This document shows, in pieces, positions 27,123 through 35,236 of a stretch of DNA of 64,000 nucleotides. The DNA comes from Pedobacter sp. SL55 (GTDB taxonomy: Bacteria > Bacteroidota > Bacteroidia > Sphingobacteriales > Sphingobacteriaceae), in the NCBI RefSeq assembly GCF_026625705.1, contig NZ_CP113059.1:2480001-2544000 (forward strand), read 5' to 3'. Each line of letters opens with the position of its first letter. Position 1 is the stretch's first letter. A program made the position numbers and the translations under genes. The notes below the pieces were generated by a model, which saw only the letters and a program-made list of their open reading frames with translations, was not told the origin of the DNA and searched no databases.

Positions 27123-29048
27123 TTATCCTTTTTTCTCGTCATTTTCCATTTGTGATTTCAATTGGGCCAATACATCAAGATCTCCTAATGTTGATTTCTC
27201 TACTGAATCTTTCACTTTTTTAACTGCTGAGCTAGCCGCTTTAGCGTCTTTTTTCTTAGTTGCTCTTTCTTCTGCAACAACTTCAGCTTTCGCTTCTTCC
27301 CAAATACGAGCGTGAGATACTACGATACGTTTAGCATCTTTGTTAAACTCGATAATTTTGAAATCAGCTACTTCTTCTGCTTTTAACACAGAACCGTCTT
27401 CTTTAGCCATGTGTTTTGTTGGTACAAAACCTTCAACTCCGTATGGTAACGCAATTACAGCACCTTTATCGGTTACTTTAATTACTGTACCTTGGTGAAT
27501 TGAATCTAAAGTGAAGATAGTTTCGAAAGTATCCCAAGGGTTTTCTTCCAATTGTTTGTGACCTAAAGATAATTTGCGGTTGTCAACATCAAGTTCTAAA
27601 ACAACTACATCTAAAGTATCGCCAACTTTGGTAAACTCGTTAGGGTGGTTAACTTTTTTGCTCCAAGAAAGATCAGAAATGTGGATTAATCCATCAATTC
27701 CTTCTTCAATTTCAACAAATACACCAAAGTTAGTCATGTTTTTAACAACAGCTTGGTGTTTGCTGCCTACTGGATATCTTTCTGCAACAGCTCCCCAAGG
27801 ATCTTGAGTTAATTGTTTGATACCCAAGCTCATTTTGCGCTCGTCTCTGTCTAAAGTTAACACTTCAGCTTCGATTTCATCACCAACTTTTAAGAACTCT
27901 TGTGGAGAGCGTAAGTTTTGTGACCAGCTCATTTCAGAAACGTGGATTAAACCTTCAACACCAGGGATGATTTCTAAGAAAGCACCGTAATCTGCAACAG
28001 TTACGATTTTACCTTTTACTTTAGAGCCAACAGCTAGGTTAGCATCTAAATTCTCCCAAGGGTGCGAAGTTAATTGTTTTAAGCCTAATGCGATACGTTT
28101 TTTCTCATCATCAAAATCTAAAACAACAACGTTGATTTTTTGATCCAATGTCAATACTTCTTTTGGATGCTCTATGCGGCCCCAAGAAATATCAGTGATG
28201 TGTAATAAACCGTCTACGCCACCAAGATCGATGAATACACCGAAATCAGTGATATTTTTAACAGTACCTTCTAGTACTTGTCCTTTTTCTAATTTAGAAA
28301 CGATTTCAACTTTTTGCGACTCTAAATCGTCCTCGATCAATACTTTGTGTGATACCACAACGTTTTTGAATTCATGGTTAATTTTAACCACTTTAAATTC
28401 CATTGTTTTACCAACATAAACATCGTAATCGCGGATTGGTTTAATGTCGATTTGAGATCCTGGCAAGAACGCCTCAACACCCATAATGTCAACAATCAAA
28501 CCACCTTTAGTACGGCTCTTAACGAAACCGTTGATGATCGTGTCATTGTCAAGCGCAGCGTTGATAGTTTCCCAAGAACGTTGAGTTTTTGCTCTCTTAC
28601 GAGATAAAATTAACTGGCCATTTGCATCTTCAGGTGCTTCTACAAACACGTCAACTGAATCGCCAATTTTCAAATCAGGAAGATCACGGAACTCAGAAGC
28701 AGATACTAAACCGTCAGATTTGAAACCTACGTTTAATACTACGTCTTTGTTGTTGATTGATACTACTGTACCAGAGATGATCTCACCTTGAGTGATTTGG
28801 TTGAAAGTATCAGTGTACATTGCTTCAAACTTTTTACGGTCTTCGTCATTGTAGTTACCAAAAACTTTGTCGTCTGCATCCCAGTCAAAATCTGTTGAAG
28901 GGGTTGCCAATTGTGATTTGATCTGTTCGATCGATACTGAATCAGCTTCTGACTCAATAGTTTCCTTTTGGTTCAAACGGGCGTCTGCACCTTGTAGTTC
29001 GGCTGTTTTAGCCTCTAGTTCTTTTTCTGCAACTTGTTTTTTTGCCAT
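27123..29048 (-). CDS. rpsA: 30S ribosomal protein S1
   Basis: The 641-residue product contains six successive S1/OB domains. Recurrent blocks show them: GTVVSINNKDVVLNVGFKSDG, GLIVDIMGVEAFLPGSQID, NITDFGVFIDLGGVDGLLHI, VADYGAFLEIIPGVEGLIHV, NMTNFGVFVEIEEGIDGLIH and VTDKGAVIALPYGVEGFVP. The N-terminal extension (about 1-75) is acidic, and the C-terminus is lysine-rich. S1 binds mRNA leaders on the 30S subunit. In a phylum with weak Shine-Dalgarno pairing this is likely important for initiation. It is monocistronic with its own terminator. Confidence 0.97.
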   Translation of the reverse strand: MAKKQVAEKELEAKTAELQGADARLNQKETIESEADSVSIEQIKSQLATPSTDFDWDADDKVFGNYNDEDRKKFEAMYTDTFNQITQGEIISGTVVSINNKDVVLNVGFKSDGLVSASEFRDLPDLKIGDSVDVFVEAPEDANGQLILSRKRAKTQRSWETINAALDNDTIINGFVKSRTKGGLIVDIMGVEAFLPGSQIDIKPIRDYDVYVGKTMEFKVVKINHEFKNVVVSHKVLIEDDLESQKVEIVSKLEKGQVLEGTVKNITDFGVFIDLGGVDGLLHITDISWGRIEHPKEVLTLDQKINVVVLDFDDEKKRIALGLKQLTSHPWENLDANLAVGSKVKGKIVTVADYGAFLEIIPGVEGLIHVSEMSWSQNLRSPQEFLKVGDEIEAEVLTLDRDERKMSLGIKQLTQDPWGAVAERYPVGSKHQAVVKNMTNFGVFVEIEEGIDGLIHISDLSWSKKVNHPNEFTKVGDTLDVVVLELDVDNRKLSLGHKQLEENPWDTFETIFTLDSIHQGTVIKVTDKGAVIALPYGVEGFVPTKHMAKEDGSVLKAEEVADFKIIEFNKDAKRIVVSHARIWEEAKAEVVAEERATKKKDAKAASSAVKKVKDSVEKSTLGDLDVLAQLKSQMENDEKKG

Positions 29049-29347
29049 TAATTAATTATCTCCTTTTTCCCCTATTTAGGGACGGCAAAGGTAAGTATAA
29101 TATTAAAAAAACAAAACTATTTTAAAATAAATGTTGCTGATATTTAACGGGTTGAATTTTGGTTTGGTGGTTTTTATAGTCAGCATTTCTCTCATTCCCG
29201 CAGCTTATCTCGATTTTTCGGGGCAGGTGTGAACCACGAAGCTTACTCAGCGCAGCTAATCGTAAAGCTATTGCATTTCTTTATAGTTGAGATTTTTCTT
29301 GGAAAAGAATGTTAGTGCAACATGGCAAATGTAGTCCCGCTCGCTGC

Positions 29348-29527
29348 TCCCGATAGTTATCCTATCGTGTGGACACAATTCCGAGGGTTTATCGTCATTC
29401 CCGCGTAGGCGGGAATCTTAAAGCGATTAAAAGTTATGCCCCTTGCATTAGGATTCCCATTTTCAGGGGAATGACGCATGATTCATAAGAAAGAGCAAAA
29501 GATGTGCCCACACGATAAGAAGATATC
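29348..29527. repeat. Nested palindrome: family B pair inside a longer inverted repeat
   Basis: The outer arms CTCCCGATAGTTATCCTATC (29347) with GTGTGGACACA and GTGCCCACACGATAAGAAG (29503) with ATATCGGGAT are inverted, imperfect copies. The inner arms CGTCATTCCCGCGTAGGCGG (continuing GAATCTTA, from 29393) and AGGATTCCCATTTTCAGGGG (continuing AATGACG, ending 29476) form family B. The arrangement matches that at 15400-15573. Confidence 0.7.
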
Positions 29528-29680
29528 GGGATCTGGATACGCTGCTATCGGGTTTAATTAACCCAAACCTGTGCAAAACACCTACTTCGAGACCTTTGCG
29601 TAACTCTTGTTTTTCTTCGCGGTTAATTTTATAACGCAAAGGGTTTGAAGTTTATGCAAAGAACGCGAAGGTCGTACACG

Positions 29681-29728
29681 AACTTTGTCAATCTTATATA
29701 AAGCTGTCTAGTTAAGATTGACAAAGTT
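29681..29728. repeat. Perfect 16-bp hairpin, family E
   Basis: AACTTTGTCAATCTTA (29681-29696) is exactly complementary to 29713-29728. It shares the CTTTG(A/T)CAA core with the hairpin at 26761. Confidence 0.8.
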
Positions 29729-29801
29729 TAAAACTGGTGCAGAGCAAAAATCCTATGATAGGTGGTCCAACATTATAAATATTGAATTTGAAAAGGAAAT
29801 A

Positions 29802-29927
29802 TTATAGACTAGTTTGTTTATTTTTTGATTTTTTCTTTTTAATCACTATTATAATTAACGCTACTGTAATTTTTAACAGTATTAGGCCAATAATTAATGA
29901 AATCTCTAATTTGGTTAATTCTGCCAT
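29802..29927 (-). CDS. Possible 41-residue single-helix membrane protein
   Basis: An ATG at 29927 opens a 41-codon frame ending TAA at 29802. The protein starts MAELTKLEIS, has one long hydrophobic run (LIIGLILLKITVALIIIVI) and ends in a strongly basic tail (KKKKSKNKQ). This is the topology of many small inner-membrane regulators. It is downstream of the DUF1080 gene by 82 bases on the same strand. There is no homology I recognise and short AT-rich frames arise by chance, so this is tentative. Confidence 0.4.
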   Translation of the reverse strand: MAELTKLEISLIIGLILLKITVALIIIVIKKKKSKNKQTSL

Positions 29928-30009
29928 TGTAATATTGTAGAATTTTTTTTCGGAAACTCCTTTGTGATTTACCTAGTGCTTTCCGTTTTGTGACTTGTTT
30001 AACTGATCC

Positions 30010-30840
30010 TTAATCCTTCCTCAACTTCTCTAAAATCTTTTCCAGTTTCTTTTGGTCACTAGCATAAGATTGCAAATCAAATAACTTTACCGTTCTAAAC
30101 TCAATAGGGTGGCTTTCACTTTGCAGGGAAATATATCCGCCAGTTAAGGCCTTGCCATCTTCTTTTACTTTCGGGTCGAAGTTGGCCACATCGCCACCGC
30201 CAATTTTGGGTTTGGTATAGGTTAGTACGGTAACACCGTTGATAATGTGCTTAATTACCGAATCTCCCAAAACTAGAAACTCTGCAGTTACCCATTGATC
30301 GCCGTGATAAGTTTTAGAGGTGCTGTTTAAACAATGTGGTGTAAAAAGATTGTCTTTAATTTCTATTGTAGTTCCGGGTGTACAAACATTTCCGGTTGGA
30401 CGCTCGTCTTTGCCGTTGCCGCCAAGCAATTGCGCTTCAATAGATATAGGGAAATTTTGATCTTTTAGCATGGTAGCAGGATCTTGGCAGTGTAACATGG
30501 CTCCGCTATTTCTCCAGGCCCAGCCTTCGCCGCCTTTAGCCTGTTCGCCTACAAAACGGTATTCTATTTTTAGTAAATAATAAGAGTAAGGTTTCTTGTA
30601 GAAAATATGGCCATATTGTTTGTCGAAACTCTCATAACCATCATACTTCACTTTCATTAAGCCATCTTGTACATAAAAAGTATTGCCAAAGTTTTCGTTG
30701 TAATTATGTTTAGCAATTTTAATATTCCAGTCTTTTAGGTCTTTGCCGTTAAATAGATTGATCCAGCCTTTTTGGGCATGAGAATTTAAACCGCTAAATA
30801 ATAATGCGATGCTGGCTAATAAAATTTTGTATCTGCTCAT
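30010..30840 (-). CDS. DUF1080 (3-keto-disaccharide hydrolase-type) secreted protein
   Basis: The 276-residue product has a signal peptide (YKILLASIALLFSGLNSHAQ) and one concanavalin-like DUF1080 domain: WINLFNGKDLKDWNIKI, YYLLKIEYRFVGEQ, WRNSGAMLHCQDP, ISIEAQLLGG and the C-terminal GGYISLQSESHPIEFRTVKL. Members bind or cleave sugars, and 3-keto-glycoside hydrolysis has been shown for some. It is alone, away from any oxidoreductase partner. A second member lies at the right end of the window (63380). Confidence 0.88.
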   Translation of the reverse strand: MSRYKILLASIALLFSGLNSHAQKGWINLFNGKDLKDWNIKIAKHNYNENFGNTFYVQDGLMKVKYDGYESFDKQYGHIFYKKPYSYYLLKIEYRFVGEQAKGGEGWAWRNSGAMLHCQDPATMLKDQNFPISIEAQLLGGNGKDERPTGNVCTPGTTIEIKDNLFTPHCLNSTSKTYHGDQWVTAEFLVLGDSVIKHIINGVTVLTYTKPKIGGGDVANFDPKVKEDGKALTGGYISLQSESHPIEFRTVKLFDLQSYASDQKKLEKILEKLRKD

Positions 30841-30907
30841 TTGCTATGATTTGGTTAATCCTCGAAGATAAGAGATAAGGACATCACTTCAAATAGCTAA
30901 AGCAGAT

Positions 30908-31810
30908 TTACCAACTTCCACCTGCGCCGCCACCACTGCTGCTGCCACCGCCCCAACTACCACTGCTAGATGAACCACCACTACTTGATGAACCGCCACT
31001 GGAAGAAGAACTGGATTCTACCAACTTAGCTAAAGTAACCCACTTTATAAATTCTACATGGTTACAAAAGTGACAGGTATGGGTAAGTTTGGCAGTGCCC
31101 GTGCTGCTGTAACTTGGCGATTTGGTGGTTTCTTGTTTATTAAGTTGATAAGTTCTGAACTTGCATTTAGGACATTCTACAAAACTGTCGTACTCTTCGG
31201 CAGGCCAAACTTTTATGGTGTGTTCTTTTTGGTCTGAACTTTGCCAAATGTCATAATCGTAAGCTTTAATCAGTTCTTCTTTTCGTTGTCCTTTGCTTAA
31301 AAAAGGCTCTCCCTCTATATTAATATCTCTGTCCATGCGAATCATCTCCTGGTTTCTGCTATCTAAAACTGGCGTAAAACGCTCAACCGTTTTTGCCTTT
31401 TTTACCGCATGTATAATTAATGGGATGATAATTATTGGAGAAAAAACGATAAGCCACCAATACTTGGTATGAAAACCTTTTACCGCATCTAAGAAGTTTT
31501 CATCATCAAAATGCGCTCTCCGTAAATTGCCAACGTAGGCATAATAACGAAAGAATAGTGCAATGGCTAATATCGCATACAAGAGATATGGGATGTAGGA
31601 TATTTTAAAGTTCTCGAAAAAACCAAACCCGCCAGCAAATACAAAGATGAAAACTGTAATAAATACAAAAAAGAAAGTTCCCACGCAACCGTTAACTAAT
31701 ACTTTGTCGTAACCGTTTTTATTATCTGCAGTTATTTTAATGGGTTGTTTTTTGTCACTTTTGCGTTTGCTTAGGTTCAGTTTAGCTGCTTCTTTTGTTT
31801 GCTCAACCAA
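30908..31810 (-). CDS. C-terminal part of a TPM-domain protein (membrane segments plus glycine-serine tail)
   Basis: The 300-residue frame has two hydrophobic regions (GTFFFVFITVFIFVFAGGFG and the YLLYAILAIALFF segment), another at WWLIVFSPIIIIPLIIHAV, and a CxxC zinc-like pair (ECPKCKFRTY...THTCHFCNHVEF). A low-complexity tail of S/G repeats ends in GGGAGGSW. That tail type normally closes TPM-domain (YgcG-like) proteins. It overlaps the TPM gene by 34 bases in another frame. Adding one A to the T7 run at 31818-31824 fuses them through QAKKNTALVEQTKEAAK into a 521-residue protein. I consider the split an indel. Confidence 0.65.
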   Translation of the reverse strand: MVEQTKEAAKLNLSKRKSDKKQPIKITADNKNGYDKVLVNGCVGTFFFVFITVFIFVFAGGFGFFENFKISYIPYLLYAILAIALFFRYYAYVGNLRRAHFDDENFLDAVKGFHTKYWWLIVFSPIIIIPLIIHAVKKAKTVERFTPVLDSRNQEMIRMDRDINIEGEPFLSKGQRKEELIKAYDYDIWQSSDQKEHTIKVWPAEEYDSFVECPKCKFRTYQLNKQETTKSPSYSSTGTAKLTHTCHFCNHVEFIKWVTLAKLVESSSSSSGGSSSSGGSSSSGSWGGGSSSGGGAGGSW

Positions 31811-32472
31811 TGCCGTGTTTTTTTGGCTTGTTTATTAACGGCCCTAAATATGAAAATAAACAGAAAGATAATTACTGCCGAAACTCCTAAAGCAAACATC
31901 CAATCGAAACTCTTTTGTTTCTCTTTACTAATTAAACTCTGTATTTCCGCATTGGCGTTTGGGTTTGTTAATATATCTTTAACGGCGTCAATGGCTTGTA
32001 AAATACCCTCGTCGTATTGGTTTTCTCTAAATGCTGGAACAAGCTGCCGCTCTCCAATTTGTTTGAGTACAATGTCTGGCAGCAATCCTTCCACACCATC
32101 GCCACTTATGAAGCGGTATTTTCGCCTATCTTTTGCGATGAGTAGTAAAAGCCCGTTGTTACTGCCTGCCTTACCAATTTTCCATTTATCGAACAGTGCT
32201 TTGGCAAATTCGAAATCTTCTTGGTTTTCGTCGAAATTGCTTACCACAACCACCGCAAACTCAACTTTTGTTTGTTTTTCTAGTTCAACGAGGGCTTCGT
32301 CTAAAACAGAGACATTGTATAATATCCCATCTGGGTTACTTACAAAATGGTCTTGTCCCTGTTTTTTAGGATCTGGAATAGAAGAAAGACTGTGCTGTCT
32401 AGCACAAATAGTTGTGAGGTTGATGAAGCTTAATATAATGATCGAAAGGATTTTTAGGTTAAGCTTCTCCAT
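31777..32472 (-). CDS. TPM-domain protein (YgcG-like), probable N-terminal part
   Basis: The 231-residue frame has a signal peptide (KILSIIILSFINLTTICARQ) and a TPM domain at about 35-175: HFVSNPDGILYNVSVLDEAL, VEFAVVVVSNFDE, FDKWKIGKAGSNNGLLLLIA and RKYRFISGDGVEGLLPD. A membrane helix follows (MFALGVSAVIIFLFIFIFRAV). TPM domains in other organisms are linked to photosystem repair or phosphatase activity; in bacteria the role is unclear. The last residues after QAKKT read through a T7 run and then diverge. The adjacent frame supplies the expected C-terminal part (see 30908-31810). Confidence 0.8.
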   Translation of the reverse strand: MEKLNLKILSIIILSFINLTTICARQHSLSSIPDPKKQGQDHFVSNPDGILYNVSVLDEALVELEKQTKVEFAVVVVSNFDENQEDFEFAKALFDKWKIGKAGSNNGLLLLIAKDRRKYRFISGDGVEGLLPDIVLKQIGERQLVPAFRENQYDEGILQAIDAVKDILTNPNANAEIQSLISKEKQKSFDWMFALGVSAVIIFLFIFIFRAVNKQAKKTRHWLSKQKKQLN

Positions 32473-32477
32473 TGGTT

Positions 32478-33158
32478 TTAGGTAGTTAAAAAGGGTTGTA
32501 CTTTTTCTAGGGCAAACGTTAATTGTTCCGCTTCGGTAATGTCGGTGTTATCTAAAATAATAGCGTCTTCAGCACGTGTAAGCGGGCTTTCTTCTCTAGT
32601 GGTATCGGCATAGTCGCGATGAGCCAAGTTTTCGAATACTTCTTCTAAAGTGATGCTATTATCGCCCTTGGCTTGCATTTCTTTAAATCTCCGTTCGGCC
32701 CTAATTTTTGGATCGGCAGTCATGAAAAATTTTATCTGTGCATCGGGGAAAACGGCAGTGCCAATATCTCTACCATCCATCACTATGTTTTTAGATTTGC
32801 CCATGCGCTGCTGCTGTTTTACCATTTCCTTGCGCACTTCTTTAATAGCCGAAACTGGGCTTACCGCTTCAGAAACTGGCATCAATCTTATTTCATCAGA
32901 AACTTCTTCGCCATTTAGGGTAATATGAGATTCATAATCTTTAGAGTGGAAATTCAGTTCGATGTGTTGTAGGGCATCTACAATGGCATCATGATTTTCT
33001 AAATCAACGTTGTTGCGTAAAAAATATAAGGTAATGGCTCTGTACATGGCGCCGCTATCGATGTAAATAAAGCCCAATTTTTTTGCTAAAGCTTTCGCCA
33101 ATGTGCTTTTCCCGCAAGATGAGTAACCATCTATCGCTACCACTATATTTTTTCTCAT
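32478..33158 (-). CDS. cmk: (d)CMP kinase
   Basis: The 226-residue product starts with the P-loop IDGYSSCGKSTLAKALAKKL. It continues FIYIDSGAMYRAITLYFL, the CMP-binding region IVMDGRDIGTAVFPDA, and RAERRFKEMQAKG in the lid. It phosphorylates CMP/dCMP with ATP for nucleic acid and lipid precursors. It ends 5 bases before the TPM-domain gene's start, so the two may be co-transcribed with cmk first. It is divergent from arfB, and both promoters lie within 59 bases. Confidence 0.95.
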   Translation of the reverse strand: MRKNIVVAIDGYSSCGKSTLAKALAKKLGFIYIDSGAMYRAITLYFLRNNVDLENHDAIVDALQHIELNFHSKDYESHITLNGEEVSDEIRLMPVSEAVSPVSAIKEVRKEMVKQQQRMGKSKNIVMDGRDIGTAVFPDAQIKFFMTADPKIRAERRFKEMQAKGDNSITLEEVFENLAHRDYADTTREESPLTRAEDAIILDNTDITEAEQLTFALEKVQPFLTT

Positions 33159-33217
33159 ACCTCGGCAAAGATAATACAGTTCGGGTTACTTAATGAAATT
33201 AAAACTACATTTGTACT

Positions 33218-33724
33218 ATGTTGCCAGATCAATCGGATATATTAAAAGTAGTTAGCTTTAGAACCTCTAGAAGTGGAGGCAAGGGTGGACAAAACGTGAA
33301 TAAAGTTTCTAGTAAAGTAGAACTGATTTTTAATATCGATGATGCTTATTTCTTTACGGATGATGAAAAAGTTAGGCTGAAAGAAAAGTTAGCTTCGAGG
33401 TTAGATACCGAAGGTTTGCTCCATATCGTTTCACAGGAAGATAGAAGTCAATTGCTGAACAAGCAAAGAACAGTTATGAAATTGATTGCTATTTTGAAAG
33501 CTGGTTTGGAAGTGCAAAAAGTGCGCAAGGCAAGTAAAATTCCAAAGGCGGTTAAAGAAAAGCGTTTGGCAAATAAGGCGGCAACTGCTCAAAAAAAGAG
33601 GGTAGAAGAAAGCCGAATTTTGATTAATACGTATTTTCGTCATTGCGAGGAGGTACGACGAAGCAATCTTACAACGCCTGCAAACCATCAATACGCTTTA
33701 AGATTGCTTCGTGCCTCGCAATGA
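33218..33724 (+). CDS. arfB: Alternative ribosome-rescue factor ArfB, with a repeat-derived C-terminus
   Basis: The product contains the peptidyl-tRNA hydrolase signature SRSGGKGGQNVNKVSSKVEL (GGQ at about 23-25). A basic linker follows (KIPKAVKEKRLANKAATAQKKR), as in ArfB, which frees stalled ribosomes without needing a stop codon. The last 28 or so residues (RHCEEVRRSNL...RLLRASQ) are translated from a family A palindrome that spans 33637-33724, so they are not native protein sequence. The original end was probably near ILIN. The basic tail that enters the mRNA channel is intact, so activity may persist. Confidence 0.92.
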   Translation: MLPDQSDILKVVSFRTSRSGGKGGQNVNKVSSKVELIFNIDDAYFFTDDEKVRLKEKLASRLDTEGLLHIVSQEDRSQLLNKQRTVMKLIAILKAGLEVQKVRKASKIPKAVKEKRLANKAATAQKKRVEESRILINTYFRHCEEVRRSNLTTPANHQYALRLLRASQ

Positions 33725-33726
33725 CG
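33637..33726. repeat. Palindromic repeat, family A (paired arms) inside the arfB 3' end
   Basis: CGTCATTGCGAGGAGGTACG (33638) with ACGAAGCAATCTT, and AAGATTGCTTCGTGCCTCGC (33699) with AATGACG, are inverted arms about 30 bases apart. Flanking TTGATTAATACGT (33620) and ACGTATTAATAATCAA (33723) are themselves inverted. Confidence 0.85.
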
Positions 33727-33745
33727 TATTAATAATCAAACTCGA

Positions 33746-34276
33746 TCATGGCCTAATCTCAATTTTTGCATTAGGCACCACAGCCTCATAAAGCTCATCC
33801 ACTTCGGCATTAGTTACCATGATACAACCGTTTGTCCATCCAAAAAAGCGATGAAATTTGTCAAATTTAGAAAGTATACCATCTGGTAAACCATGTATTT
33901 TGATATCGCCGCCTGGCGATTTGCCTAATTGTTTAGCTTTCTCTCTGTCTGTTTTATTTGGATAAGATACCCCTAAGTTTTTATGGTACGCACTGTTTGG
34001 GTTTCTGCTATTAATAGTATAAATGCCCTCTGGGGTTTTGTTATCGCCCTCAAAAACTTTATGTCCAATTGGGCTTTTACCAATAGAAATTGGATAAGTT
34101 TTGATTAGGTTTTTGCCACTGTAGGCTTTCATCGTCTTTTTTGATTTGTCAACCAAAAGGTAATCTATTTTTACCTGTTTCGCTAACCTGGTTTCGGGCC
34201 AAAAATTGTAAATTAAGGCAACTGCAACCGTGGCAAAAAAGATAAAAAGTAAAATGGTAAAAAAACTCTTCATCAA
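33746..34276 (-). CDS. L,D-transpeptidase (YkuD family)
   Basis: The 176-residue product has an N-terminal membrane anchor (FFTILLFIFFATVAVALIYNF) and a YkuD domain: DYLLVDKSKKTMKAYSGKNL, YPISIGKSPIGHKVFEGDNK, TPEGIYTI, IKIHGLPDG and the catalytic FFGWTNGCIMVTNAEVDELY with Cys in NGCI and His in IKIHG. It would form 3-3 crosslinks in murein or attach proteins to it. It abuts the LpxR-like gene with no spacing, so the run lon, lpxR-like, ldt is probably one transcript. Confidence 0.92.
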   Translation of the reverse strand: MMKSFFTILLFIFFATVAVALIYNFWPETRLAKQVKIDYLLVDKSKKTMKAYSGKNLIKTYPISIGKSPIGHKVFEGDNKTPEGIYTINSRNPNSAYHKNLGVSYPNKTDREKAKQLGKSPGGDIKIHGLPDGILSKFDKFHRFFGWTNGCIMVTNAEVDELYEAVVPNAKIEIRP

Positions 34277-35236
34277 TTAATTGAAACGATAATACATCGA
34301 TATACTGCCATATTGATGTGCCTTGGCTGTGCTTTTGATTTCTTTAGATAAGAAAATCAAACTGTAGTCGATTGTGAAGCGTGGCGAGCTATAATTGAAG
34401 CCTAGCGTTTGCGAGAACACCAGTGGTTTTATACCGAAAGTAACTGGGCTATAGGTGTCGTACAACAAACTGCCTTGAACTGTAGCATCGTAAGCCACAT
34501 AGTTTAGCTGAGGTTTTACGTAAAAGTAAAATTCTCTCTTTGTTAATTTTTCAGTTTTACTGCCATTGCTAATGGTGCCATTGTAGTGAGCAGCATTAAA
34601 AAGTTGATTGATGTCTCCAGCTCTAAAAACAACACCAATACCCACACCATTGTACGTAGTACCTAAATTTGCGTAAGAATCTAAAGTGAAATCTACCTTA
34701 TTATCGCTACTGCGGTGTAAAAGTTTTGTATATTGGGCATTTGCATTTACGGCAAAATCGTTGGCAATTTGATAATCCCAACCTTGAACTTTATAAAAAC
34801 CGACAATGCTATGTAGTAAATCCTGAGCCTCTTTTCCCAAAGCATTAGGTCCAACTGTACCCACATCTAAGCCAATTTTAACCACGCTTTCATCTTTATG
34901 AAATAAACCTACTTTGAAACCGCCATATAAATAACCTGCAAATGGCCTGTCGTGGGTAGCGGGATCGGGACGATAGCCAGAAATAGGGTTGTACATTTTT
35001 TGACCGATGGAAATTTCATAAGTGGCCTTTTCTATGGATAAAGCTTCGTTTTTGGGAAGGCTCATTGCTCGTCTAAAATAGACAAACAAGCCATTTGTGT
35101 AGTAACGATCTTGACCATGCCACAAGTAGGCATCGTTATCACTTTTAAAACCAAACTCGTTCTTATACTCTTGTGCATAAGAACCATAAACAATAGCTAA
35201 AATGGCAAGGGTAGCCAGAACGAGTTTTTTGTACAT
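34277..35236 (-). CDS. LpxR-family lipid A deacylase-like outer-membrane protein
   Basis: The 319-residue product has a signal peptide (LVLATLAILAIVYGSYAQE) and the DUF2219/LpxR pattern: KSDNDAYLWHGQDRYYTNGL near the N-terminus, then ISIGQKMYNPISGY and DRPFAGYLYGGF. The remainder is predicted beta-strand. LpxR of enterobacteria removes the 3'-linked acyl chains of lipid A. The conserved N-terminal Asn/Asp residues (NDAY, DRYYTNG) are present. It ends adjacent to the L,D-transpeptidase and follows lon directly, which groups three envelope- or stress-related genes. Confidence 0.82.
   Translation of the reverse strand: MYKKLVLATLAILAIVYGSYAQEYKNEFGFKSDNDAYLWHGQDRYYTNGLFVYFRRAMSLPKNEALSIEKATYEISIGQKMYNPISGYRPDPATHDRPFAGYLYGGFKVGLFHKDESVVKIGLDVGTVGPNALGKEAQDLLHSIVGFYKVQGWDYQIANDFAVNANAQYTKLLHRSSDNKVDFTLDSYANLGTTYNGVGIGVVFRAGDINQLFNAAHYNGTISNGSKTEKLTKREFYFYVKPQLNYVAYDATVQGSLLYDTYSPVTFGIKPLVFSQTLGFNYSSPRFTIDYSLIFLSKEIKSTAKAHQYGSISMYYRFN

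Larger units (their letters stand above)
29049..29801. other. Repeat-rich intergenic region upstream of rpsA
   Basis: About 750 bases without a convincing gene. It holds a nested palindrome (29348-29527) with a family B pair inside (29392-29476), a segment rich in CTTTGCG/CGCAAAG words (about 29600-29670) and a perfect family E hairpin (29681-29728). The rpsA promoter must lie near 29050-29120. Confidence 0.6.

Noticed and set aside
29049..29801. tRNA or other structured RNA gene in the rpsA upstream gap
   Set aside because: The hairpins are explained by repeat families; no cloverleaf or conserved RNA core was seen.
31799..32485. Plus-strand open frame of 228 codons opposite the TPM gene
   Set aside because: It is a shadow of the minus-strand gene; its composition (rich in Ser, Leu, Cys) is not like a protein, and the minus frame has a recognised domain.
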